From Salinispora fenicalii (GTDB lineage Bacteria > Actinomycetota > Actinomycetes > Mycobacteriales > Micromonosporaceae): a DNA stretch of 64,000 bases. Made by a program: the position numbers and the translations under genes. Shown in pieces: positions 57,547-64,000 of the stretch. The notes below the pieces were generated by a model, which was not told the origin of the DNA, did not search any database, and saw only the letters and a list, made by a program, of their open reading frames with translations. The DNA is taken from assembly GCF_000514815.1 (NCBI RefSeq), contig NZ_AZWQ01000009.1:263904-327903 (forward strand), in the 5' to 3' direction. The stretch's first letter is position 1. The number at the start of each line of letters is the position of its first letter.

Positions 57547-57798
57547 TCATGCTGGGCCACGGTTCCCGACGGCGGCATCGCCGATGCGGGGAAACGGTTC
57601 GATCGAGAAGACCACCTCGACCGGCACCTCGAAGTAGGCGGCGATTCGCAGCGCCAGGTGCAGGCTGGGCCGAAACTCCCCCCGCTCCAGGTAGCCGATG
57701 GTCTGGTAGTGCACTCCGAGCGCGTCGGCGAGCTGCCGTCGGGAGATGCCCCGTTCGGCGCGCAGTACCGCGATCCGGTTGTGCACGGTCTCGCTCAT
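57547..57798 (-). CDS. XRE-family helix-turn-helix regulator
   Basis: 83 residues, essentially one HTH domain (VHNRIAVLRAERGISRRQLADALGVHYQTIGYLERGEFRPSLHLALRIAAYF split over residues 5-57) of the short transcriptional-regulator type that accompanies ABC transporters. ATG 57798 lies 10 bp after the permease stop on the same strand, so it is the third gene of the ATPase-permease operon and may feed back on it. Confidence 0.87.
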   Translation of the reverse strand: MSETVHNRIAVLRAERGISRRQLADALGVHYQTIGYLERGEFRPSLHLALRIAAYFEVPVEVVFSIEPFPRIGDAAVGNRGPA

Positions 57799-57808
57799 CG
57801 ATGCCCTC

Positions 57809-58660
57809 TCATCCGACCCGCTGCATGGCCTGCTCCCGTCGGGCCGCGACGCGCGAGCCGGACTCCCGGCGGGCCATCCGGCGCATCAGCACCGGTGCCA
57901 GTACGAGTCCGAGCACCGCCCACGCCCCGAGGACGGCAACCATCTCCAGATGGCGCCAGGATCCGCCGATCTCGACCGCCGCCAGGTCGGCCGGAAGCAG
58001 CGCGGAGCGCATGCCCAAGCCTAGCCAGTAGAGCGGGAAGACCTGGGCGGCACCCTGGAGCCAGCCGGGCAGGCCGCTGATCGGGTAGAAGATGCCGGAG
58101 ACAGCGATGAGGCCCATCACCGGCAGTACCACCAGCCCCATGTTGCGCGGGTTCTCGATCAGAGAGCCGAGCATCGCGCCCAGCGGGAGCGTCGCCACCA
58201 GCCCGAGCGGCACCGCCCAGGCCAGGGTGAGCCAGGCGCTGGGGTCGCCCAGCCGGAGCCCGTCCAGGAAGAACATCCCGGGGGTCAGTTGGATGGCCAG
58301 GCCGATCATCGAGACCGACGAGACCAGCACCAGCTTGCCGACCAGGTAGCCGAGCATCCCGTTTGGAATGGCCTTGGCCCGCAGCAGGGTGCCGTCCTCC
58401 CGATCCACGACGAGGTGCTGGGCCAACCCGAGCAGCCCGCCAAAGAGTAGGCCCATGCCCAGCGCGCTGGGCAGGGTCCGAGCACCGAGGGAGAAGTCGG
58501 TGCCGGGCACGGTCGCCCCACGCATGAAGAAGACGGCGACCAGCAGCACGACCGTGGGGAAGAAGTAGTTCCACAGATCCTGGCCGTTGGTGAAGGTGCT
58601 GCGCAACTCGATCCCGCCGCGCCGTAGGCCGGCCCGGAGCGCGGTGGTCTTTGGGTTCAT
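57809..58660 (-). CDS. ABC-2 type transporter permease
   Basis: 283 residues with six hydrophobic helices and an ABC-2 core (DREDGTLLRAKAIPNGMLGYLVGKL, then GLPGWLQGAAQVFPLYWLGLGMRSAL). The Arg-rich tail is cytoplasmic. ATG 58660 overlaps the ATPase stop (ATGA). Relatives export drugs or lipids; the substrate is unknown. Confidence 0.9.
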   Translation of the reverse strand: MNPKTTALRAGLRRGGIELRSTFTNGQDLWNYFFPTVVLLVAVFFMRGATVPGTDFSLGARTLPSALGMGLLFGGLLGLAQHLVVDREDGTLLRAKAIPNGMLGYLVGKLVLVSSVSMIGLAIQLTPGMFFLDGLRLGDPSAWLTLAWAVPLGLVATLPLGAMLGSLIENPRNMGLVVLPVMGLIAVSGIFYPISGLPGWLQGAAQVFPLYWLGLGMRSALLPADLAAVEIGGSWRHLEMVAVLGAWAVLGLVLAPVLMRRMARRESGSRVAARREQAMQRVG

Positions 58661-59634
58661 CGGTTCTCCTCCTGCTGCTGCCACACCCGCTCGGCCCGGC
58701 CGGTACGGATTCCGGTCTCTTCCTCGTGCACCAGGGCCAGGTACGCGTCCTCCAGGTTGGCGCGGCGTACTTCCAGTTCCTGCACCCGGTCGCCGTGTTC
58801 GCGGAGCAGGTCGCGCAGGAAGCCGGTGGCGTCCATGGTGGCGTGCACGTGGCGTTGGCCATCGCAGGTCCAGCGGATCTCCGCATCGGTGGTCAGCCGG
58901 CGGGAGAGCTGGTCCGGCGAGCCCTGGGCGATGATCCGGCCGTTGGCCAGGATGATGATCAGGTCGGCGAGCTTCTCCGCCTCGGCCAGATCGTGGGTGG
59001 ACAGCAGAATGGTGGTGTGGTCCAGGTCGGCGAGGCGGTGCACGAGCTCGTGGAACTCGCGTCGGGCCGCCGGGTCGAGGCCGACCGTCGGCTCGTCCAG
59101 GAAGAGCAGCCCCGGCCGGCCTACGATGCCGACCGCCACGTCGAGTCGCCGCCGTTGCCCGCCGGAGAGCCGGGACACCCGAGCGTTGGCATGTGCGGTC
59201 AGCCCGACGGCCGCCAGCAGGTCGTCCACCGGCCATGGGCGCTGGATCTGGTCGGTCGCGTACGGCGCGTAGTACTCGCCGATGTGGGAGAGGAGGTCCC
59301 GCACCCGCCACCGGCCGTGGTCACGCCAGGATTGGAGCACTACGCCGATCTGGGCGCGCCACCGCTCGTCGCCGCGGGCGGGATCAACGCCGAGCACCCG
59401 GACCAAGCCGGCTGAGGGCAGCCGGAATCCCTCAAGGATCTCGATGGTGGTGGTCTTGCCGGCGCCGTTCGGCCCGAGCAGCGCGATCACTTCACCGCGC
59501 TGGGCGGTGAGGTCGATGCCGTTCAGCACGTCCACGGTGCCGTAGCGCATGCGTAGGTTTCGAACGTCGAGGACCAGGTGATCGTCGGGATTTCGGGGGG
59601 CCTCGACCGCCTCCGACCATTCGACTGTAGTCAT
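58657..59634 (-). CDS. ABC transporter ATP-binding protein
   Basis: 325 residues with Walker A GPNGAGKTTT, signature LSGGQRRRLDVAVG, Walker B LLFLDEPTVGLDP and switch LLSTHDLAEAE; a C-terminal extension of about 100 residues follows, as in drug-export ATPases of the DrrA type. ATG 59634 is supported by TATCTT 7 nt upstream on the minus strand (59642-59647), a leaderless start. It is first in the ATPase-permease-XRE operon. Confidence 0.93.
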   Translation of the reverse strand: MTTVEWSEAVEAPRNPDDHLVLDVRNLRMRYGTVDVLNGIDLTAQRGEVIALLGPNGAGKTTTIEILEGFRLPSAGLVRVLGVDPARGDERWRAQIGVVLQSWRDHGRWRVRDLLSHIGEYYAPYATDQIQRPWPVDDLLAAVGLTAHANARVSRLSGGQRRRLDVAVGIVGRPGLLFLDEPTVGLDPAARREFHELVHRLADLDHTTILLSTHDLAEAEKLADLIIILANGRIIAQGSPDQLSRRLTTDAEIRWTCDGQRHVHATMDATGFLRDLLREHGDRVQELEVRRANLEDAYLALVHEEETGIRTGRAERVWQQQEENR

Positions 59635-59641
59635 ACTCTGG

Positions 59642-59670
59642 AAGATAGCACCTCTACTACAGGTCTACGT
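59642..59670 (-). promoter_or_regulatory. Leaderless promoter of the ABC-XRE operon
   Basis: TATCTT (59647-59642, minus strand) is 7 nt before ATG 59634. Upstream CTCTACTAC and GTCTAC repeats around 59652-59668 look like regulator half sites. The rest of 59671-59898 is the divergent leader of the lipase at 59899; TTGACG at 59813 is a possible -35, but no convincing -10 was found. Confidence 0.45.
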
Positions 59671-59898
59671 ATAGCAACTCTCTCTCCTGGACGGGTTGTG
59701 TCTGCGCCGTGGTGCGGTGTTTCCGCGAGTTGCTTTCCCTTACGGGGTCTTTGTCCAGACCGCCGGAGTGTGCCATTGGTGGAACAACAGGTTACTGGGA
59801 GGTAGCCAGGCATTGACGAATAAGAATTTCTGCCCGCATCATCGTTCGCACCGGTCGATCGGACGCACCGCACCCACCACCCTCATGGAGGTGCAGCC

Positions 59899-60756
59899 AT
59901 GTTGCTTCGAAAGACCGCCATCGTGCTCGCGTTCGCGCTCGGCGCCACTGTCGCCGTCCCGGGCGTCGCCGCCAGCGCAGCACCCGCCGTCCCGGGGGGC
60001 GCCGCCAGCGCAGCACCCGCCGGAACTACGGCGGAGCAAACGTCCAACCACCCCGCCTCGGCCAGCAGTTCCGGCGCAGCCGGCCCGGCTGACGTAGCCG
60101 ACAACCCCGTGATCATCGTTGGCGGGTTAAGCGGCTTCGCCTTCGCCTACAGGCCGCTCGCCGCGCGTCTGGACGCCGACGGCTTCCGCCCCTTCATCTA
60201 TGAACTGCCGGGGCTGGGCTTCGGCGATATCCCGACCTCGGCCCGCGCTTTCGCCGACTACGTCGATGAGGTTCGCGCCAGCACCGGTGCCAGCCGCGTG
60301 GATTTGGTGGGGCACTCCGAGGGGGGCTTGGTGGCCCGCTACTACCTGAAGCGACTCGGTGGCACCGGAGCCGTCGGTCGGTACGTCAGCCTCGGCAGCC
60401 CGCAGTACGGGACGTACGTGGCCAACATCATCGCCTTCCTCGGGCTCGGCAGCTGTGCTGGCGTGGTGGCCTGTCAGCAGATGACGATCGGCTCGGACTT
60501 CCTCGCCGACCTCAACGCCGGTGACGACACCCCCGGCTCGGTCAGCTACACCACGATCCGAACCTGGCAGGACCAGTTGGTGCGGCCGGTGGGCAACGCC
60601 GCGCTGGCTGACGGGGCGAGCAACGTGCTGATCCAGTCCTGGTGTCCGCTGCGGCTGGTCGGGCACCTTGGGCTGGCGCTGGACGGGACCACCTACACGG
60701 TGATTCGGCAGGCGCTGCGCGACGAGTCGATCCGCCCCAACTGCTGGGCCGGCTAG
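59899..60756 (+). CDS. Secreted alpha/beta-hydrolase lipase
   Basis: 285 residues. Signal peptide (about 1-28, cleaved near ASA|AP) is followed by a low-complexity Ala/Ser/Pro segment with an imperfect 24-bp repeat, then an alpha/beta hydrolase of the triacylglycerol lipase class 2 type: NPVIIVGGLSGFAFAYRPLA, nucleophile S140 in GHSEGG, and VGHLGLALD with the likely catalytic His. Cysteines suggest two disulfides. ATG 59899 follows ATGGAGGTGCAGCC, a leader like that of the other lipase gene at 56596. Confidence 0.87.
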   Translation: MLLRKTAIVLAFALGATVAVPGVAASAAPAVPGGAASAAPAGTTAEQTSNHPASASSSGAAGPADVADNPVIIVGGLSGFAFAYRPLAARLDADGFRPFIYELPGLGFGDIPTSARAFADYVDEVRASTGASRVDLVGHSEGGLVARYYLKRLGGTGAVGRYVSLGSPQYGTYVANIIAFLGLGSCAGVVACQQMTIGSDFLADLNAGDDTPGSVSYTTIRTWQDQLVRPVGNAALADGASNVLIQSWCPLRLVGHLGLALDGTTYTVIRQALRDESIRPNCWAG

Positions 60757-60763
60757 GCGCGTT

Positions 60764-60801
60764 CCTGGTGGGGCGGTCGGCACGCCGACCACCCCACCAG
60801 G
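60764..60801 (+). terminator. Strong 18-bp stem terminator after the lipase gene
   Basis: 60764-60781 and 60784-60801 pair over 18 bp with one mismatch around a 2-4 nt loop, 8 nt after the stop codon, followed by CTTTGTC. The rest of 60802-61125 holds no gene; it must contain the pyk promoter (TACGAT at 60971 is a weak -10 candidate). Confidence 0.8.
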
Positions 60802-61125
60802 CTTTGTCGGGCGGTCCGGCTGTCTCCCAGGGCGCGCGCCAAACTGCTTCGGCCCTCCCGGGGGGTGCTTCCCTGGTCGCAGTGGGGGCGGGGGACGGGA
60901 AACCAGCGACCGAGGTCGAATGTCTCCGCGCTGTTCACCCATGCCTTCCAGCCCGACCTACCGCGGGCGGTACGATCTCGGGGCGCGCGGTCGCCGACGC
61001 CCGCCCCCCCACGACGTTCCCGGCGGTTATCCACTGCCGGCCGTGCAGCCGCGCAACGTCGGAGAACGTGTTCGCATTGCGACAGGGGTCGGCCCGCGGT
61101 CCGGCCCGGAGGAGAGATTAGCCTG

Positions 61126-62574
61126 ATGGGCGTGACACGCCGCGCAAAGATCGTTTGCACACTTGGCCCCGCCACCTCCTCGCCAGAGCGCATTCGTGGC
61201 CTTGTTGAGGCCGGAATGGATGTGGCGAGGCTCAACTTCAGCCACGGCAGCCACGCAGATCACGAGGCGGTCTGTCGGCTGGTTCGGGAGGCGGCCGAGG
61301 CGGCGGGGAGGCCGGTCGCGGTTCTCGCTGATCTCCAGGGTCCCAAGATCCGACTTGGCCGGTTTGCCGACGGCCCGCACGAGTGGCGCACCGGTGATTC
61401 AGTCGTGATCACCAGTGATGACATCCTCGGCACCCGGGACCGGGTCGCCTGCACCTACCGCAAGCTTCCCCAGGAGGTGAAGCCCGGTGACCGGCTGCTG
61501 ATCGACGACGGCCGGGTCGCGGTCGAGGTCACCGATGTCACCGGCAACGACATCCGCTGCCTGGTCACCGAGGGCGGACCGGTCTCCAACAACAAGGGTG
61601 TGTCACTGCCAAACGTGGCGGTCAGTGTCCCCGCGCTCTCGGACAAAGACACCGAGGACCTGCGGTTCGCCCTCGGCCTCGGTGCCGACCTGGTGGCACT
61701 CTCTTTCGTCCGCTCCGCCGACGACATCAAGCTGGTCCACGCCATCATGGCCGAGGAGGGCGTGCACCGGCCGGTGCTGGCCAAGGTGGAGAAGCCGGAG
61801 GCGGTGGATCAGCTCGGGGCGATCGTCCTGGCCTTCGACGGGGTCATGGTGGCCCGTGGTGACCTCGGCGTGGAGATGCCGCTGGACCAGGTGCCCCTGG
61901 TCCAGAAGCGCGCGGTGCAGCTCTGCCGGGAGAACGCCAAGCCGGTCATCGTCGCCACCCAGATGCTCGACTCCATGATTGAGAACTCCCGGCCCACCCG
62001 TGCTGAAGCCTCCGATGTGGCCAACGCCGTGCTCGACGGCGCGGACGCGGTGATGCTCTCCGGTGAGACCAGCGTCGGAAAGTATCCGGTGCTCACCGTG
62101 AGTACCATGGCAAAGATCGTGGAGACGACGGAGGCGGGCTCGATCGGGGTGCCGCGGCTCCAGCACGATCCGCGTACCCACGGGGGTGCGCTCACCATCG
62201 CCGCGTCGTCGATCGCGCGGGCGATCGACGCCAAGGCCATGGTGGCCTTCTCGCAGACCGGCGACACCGTCCGGCGACTCTCCCGGCTGCACTGCGACCT
62301 GCCGCTGCTCGCGTTCACCCCGGTGCCGGAGGTGCGCAACCAGCTCGCCCTCTCCTGGGGCGTACAGACGTTCCTGATGCCTTTCGTTGAGCACACCGAT
62401 GCCATGTTCCGGCAGGTTGACGAGGCGATGCTCGGCCTTGGGCTGGCCAACCCCGGCGACTACGTCGTGATCGTCGCTGGTAGCCCGCCCGGGACCCCTG
62501 GCTCGACCAACACCCTGCGCGTACACCAGCTCGGGTCGCTGGTCGACCTCGCTGCGGCCCGGGCGCTCCAGTGA
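61126..62574 (+). CDS. pyk: Pyruvate kinase
   Basis: Final glycolytic enzyme, PEP plus ADP to pyruvate plus ATP. The 482 residues have TRRAKIVCTLGPATSS at the start, FSHG, GVMVARGDLGVEMP, and the active-site/K-type signature VIVATQMLDSMI, with the C-terminal allosteric domain ending TNTLRVHQLG. ATG 61126 follows CGGAGGAGAG; GTG 61132 is an alternative start. Sequence upstream in the same frame does not match the family. Confidence 0.96.
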   Translation: MGVTRRAKIVCTLGPATSSPERIRGLVEAGMDVARLNFSHGSHADHEAVCRLVREAAEAAGRPVAVLADLQGPKIRLGRFADGPHEWRTGDSVVITSDDILGTRDRVACTYRKLPQEVKPGDRLLIDDGRVAVEVTDVTGNDIRCLVTEGGPVSNNKGVSLPNVAVSVPALSDKDTEDLRFALGLGADLVALSFVRSADDIKLVHAIMAEEGVHRPVLAKVEKPEAVDQLGAIVLAFDGVMVARGDLGVEMPLDQVPLVQKRAVQLCRENAKPVIVATQMLDSMIENSRPTRAEASDVANAVLDGADAVMLSGETSVGKYPVLTVSTMAKIVETTEAGSIGVPRLQHDPRTHGGALTIAASSIARAIDAKAMVAFSQTGDTVRRLSRLHCDLPLLAFTPVPEVRNQLALSWGVQTFLMPFVEHTDAMFRQVDEAMLGLGLANPGDYVVIVAGSPPGTPGSTNTLRVHQLGSLVDLAAARALQ

Positions 62575-62626
62575 GCGTGCGGAGCGAGCCGGAGCCGCGA
62601 TCCCAGCGGTCACGACGGGAGGCCCG

Positions 62627-63511
62627 GTGAGCGAGCCTGGTGCGGTGGTCGGTCAGGCCGCAGTCGATCAACTGCTGGAGGTGCTGGACCTCAGCCCGAC
62701 CGGCGAGCGCGCCTTCCGGGGGATGAGTCCGCAGGTCGGCCCGCAGCGAGTGTACGGGGGACAGGTCGCCGGTCAGGCGCTGGTCGCCGCCGGACGGACG
62801 GTCGATCCGGAGCGCTTCGTGCACTCCCTACACGGCTATTTCGTGCGACCGGGCGACCCGAGCGAGCCCATCGACTACCAGGTCGAGTGCGTCCGTGACG
62901 GTCGTTCCTTCTCCGTCCGTCGGTCGGTGGCGCTTCAGCACGATAAACCGATCTTCTTCATGTCGGCGTCTTTTCAACGCCAGGAAGAGGGGCTGGATCA
63001 CCACGCGCCGTCGCCGCCGGATGTGCCGGGCCCGGACGAGGTGCCGACGATGACCGATCGGCTCGCCCGCTACCCGGAGCGGCTGGGTATCTGGGCGCTG
63101 ATTCCCCGGCCAATCGACGTCCGCTACGTCGGCGAGCCGGGCTGGGTGCGTCCTGGTGACCGTCCGGCTGAGCCGAATCAGCGGGTGTGGATGCGGATCG
63201 ATGGCAAGCTCCCGGACGATCCGCTGCTGCACGCCTGCGCCCTGACGTACGCCTCCGACCTCACCCTGCTGGATTCGGTGCTGTCGGTGCACGGAGAGGT
63301 GTGGGGACCCGGCGGGGTAGTGGGCGCCAGTCTTGATCACGCGCTCTGGTTCCACCGGCCGTTCCGCGCGGACGAGTGGTTCCTCTACGACTGCTGGAGC
63401 CCGTCGGCGTCCGGAGCGCGCGGGTTGGCAGCCGGTCGCATGTTCACCCGGGACGGCCAGCAGATCGCCAGTGCGGTGCAGGAAGGCTTGCTGCGTAGGG
63501 TCGGGGCCTGA
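62627..63511 (+). CDS. Acyl-CoA thioesterase II (TesB family)
   Basis: Double hot-dog fold thioesterase that cleaves acyl-CoA. The 294 residues include RVYGGQVAGQALVAAGRTV, HSLHGYFVRPGDPSEPIDYQVE, and in the second half YASDLTLLDSVLSVHG with the catalytic-type Asp, SLDHALWFHRPF, and AGRMFTRDGQQIASAVQEGLLR. GTG 62627 follows GGGAGGCCCG. The 52-bp spacer from pyk carries GTGAGCG..GCGAGCC at both ends, like the ABC-gene junction element. Confidence 0.92.
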   Translation: MSEPGAVVGQAAVDQLLEVLDLSPTGERAFRGMSPQVGPQRVYGGQVAGQALVAAGRTVDPERFVHSLHGYFVRPGDPSEPIDYQVECVRDGRSFSVRRSVALQHDKPIFFMSASFQRQEEGLDHHAPSPPDVPGPDEVPTMTDRLARYPERLGIWALIPRPIDVRYVGEPGWVRPGDRPAEPNQRVWMRIDGKLPDDPLLHACALTYASDLTLLDSVLSVHGEVWGPGGVVGASLDHALWFHRPFRADEWFLYDCWSPSASGARGLAAGRMFTRDGQQIASAVQEGLLRRVGA

Positions 63512-63532
63512 CGCGCTCGATCTCCAGGGGAG

Positions 63533-63576
63533 GGGTCGGTCCTTTCGAGTGATTTGCCGCCGGAAAGGGCCGACCC
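63533..63576 (+). terminator. Hairpin terminator after the thioesterase gene
   Basis: 63533-63546 pairs with 63563-63576 over 14 bp with one G-U, loop 16 nt, starting 22 nt after the stop codon. No U-tract. Confidence 0.65.
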
Positions 63577-63937
63577 GGATAGTTCATAACGACTGCACCC
63601 AATGACGGGTTTGTGTTTGCTTGGGGTGTGGTCGGGGGCATGGTGGTGGTGGAATCTCGGCGGGCGTCGGGGCGTTACACCCTGTGTACGACCGAGCAGG
63701 TGCCCCGCCGATGGCGGATGCCAGCCGGGTCAGCCCCCCGGGAATGGTGGTGGCCGGCCGGTCGTTACATCTGGACCCGGCGCCGTATGTGTGTGCCTCC
63801 CTGGTGAGGCCCACGGTCGCCGACCCCCTCTTCTCTTCTTGTTCTTTTGAGCGCCGGACGGTGCTTGCACCCCTTTGCCGCCTGATCCCCCTTTTCGGGC
63901 GTGCGTGGGTGTCGACCCCCGAATGGAGCATCCCCTG
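63577..63937 (+). other. Long gene-free leader before the last gene
   Basis: 361 bp without a convincing gene; the frames that are open here lack a credible start or protein-like composition. G/T-rich at its beginning (63603-63660), then a GC-rich structured-looking part and a pyrimidine-rich stretch (63828-63850). A long structured 5' leader before a secreted cell-wall type protein is possible; I do not see the conserved core of the c-di-AMP (ydaO) riboswitch that precedes some such genes. Confidence 0.4.
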
Positions 63938-64000
63938 ATGAACACGATTCTGCGTCGTAGTGTGCTTGGTGTTGCTGGTCTGGCCCTGTCCACCGGTGTC
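63938..64000 (+). CDS. Start of a secreted protein (signal peptide only), cut by window end
   Basis: ATG 63938 opens MNTILRRSVLGVAGLALSTGV: a twin-basic n-region followed by a hydrophobic core, i.e. a Sec-type signal peptide. GGAG lies about 10 nt upstream. The mature protein is beyond the window, so no function can be given. Confidence 0.65.
   Translation, partial: MNTILRRSVLGVAGLALSTGV

Noticed and set aside
60865..61125. In-frame N-terminal extension of pyruvate kinase
   Set aside because: The extra residues are Arg/Pro-rich and unlike the family; a strong GGAGGAGAG ribosome site supports ATG 61126.
63512..63937. c-di-AMP (ydaO) riboswitch
   Set aside because: The position would fit, but I could not find the conserved paired core by eye, so it is not called.

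Overview
The window is a gene-dense, very GC-rich actinobacterial chromosome segment. The dcw cluster with SepF, YggT and DivIVA, a PriA-type HisA with no trpF in the trp cluster, frequent GTG starts and ATGA/GTGA overlaps, and many promoters of the form TANNNT placed 6-8 nt before a start codon (leaderless transcripts) all fit the family Micromonosporaceae (Salinispora or Micromonospora-like). That placement is an inference from gene content. No insertion sequence, prophage, CRISPR array, tRNA or rRNA was seen.

Layout. 1-16.4 kb: cell wall and division cluster ftsI-murE-murF-mraY-ftsW-murG-murC-ftsQ-ftsZ-yggS-sepF-yggT-divIVA, then a small membrane protein and a DUF167 gene. murD is absent from its usual place between mraY and ftsW; a perfect 14-bp hairpin lies there. 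16.4-22.9 kb: a minisatellite, a DksA/TraR zinc-finger gene, lspA, an RluD-type pseudouridine synthase, a Pro-rich anchored protein, a MinD/ParA-like ATPase with a long repeat region, and a DUF2567-like membrane protein. 22.8-31.2 kb: a Lon N-domain gene divergent from hisD-hisC-hisB-(small membrane gene)-hisH-(small membrane gene)-priA, then an OhrR-like regulator plus reductase pair, then hisF. 31.3-41.4 kb: accessory genes: a winged-helix-like protein, a yczE/MocR divergent pair, an ltrA remnant, a TIGR03085-type protein, a heterodimeric ABC exporter, and an ABC-2 transporter with its TetR regulator. 41.4-47.6 kb: hisI-trpE-(TIGR02234-type membrane gene), then trpC-trpB-trpA. 47.7-56.4 kb: lgt, a FAD monooxygenase, gltB-gltD. 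56.6-64 kb: two secreted lipases flanking an ABC transporter-XRE regulator operon, pyk, an acyl-CoA thioesterase, and the start of a secreted protein after a long leader.

How it works together. The left part builds lipid II precursors and assembles the divisome and polar growth machinery. The his and trp genes are split over several units and share PriA for the HisA and TrpF steps. GltBD supplies glutamate, and therefore amino nitrogen, to both. The most distinctive sequence-level observations are the leaderless-promoter census, a 42-bp near-perfect palindrome over the ohrR-like promoter, tandem duplications that include the stop codons of five genes, the missing murD, and an asymmetric heterodimeric ABC exporter whose degenerate motifs are distributed as a single inactive site.
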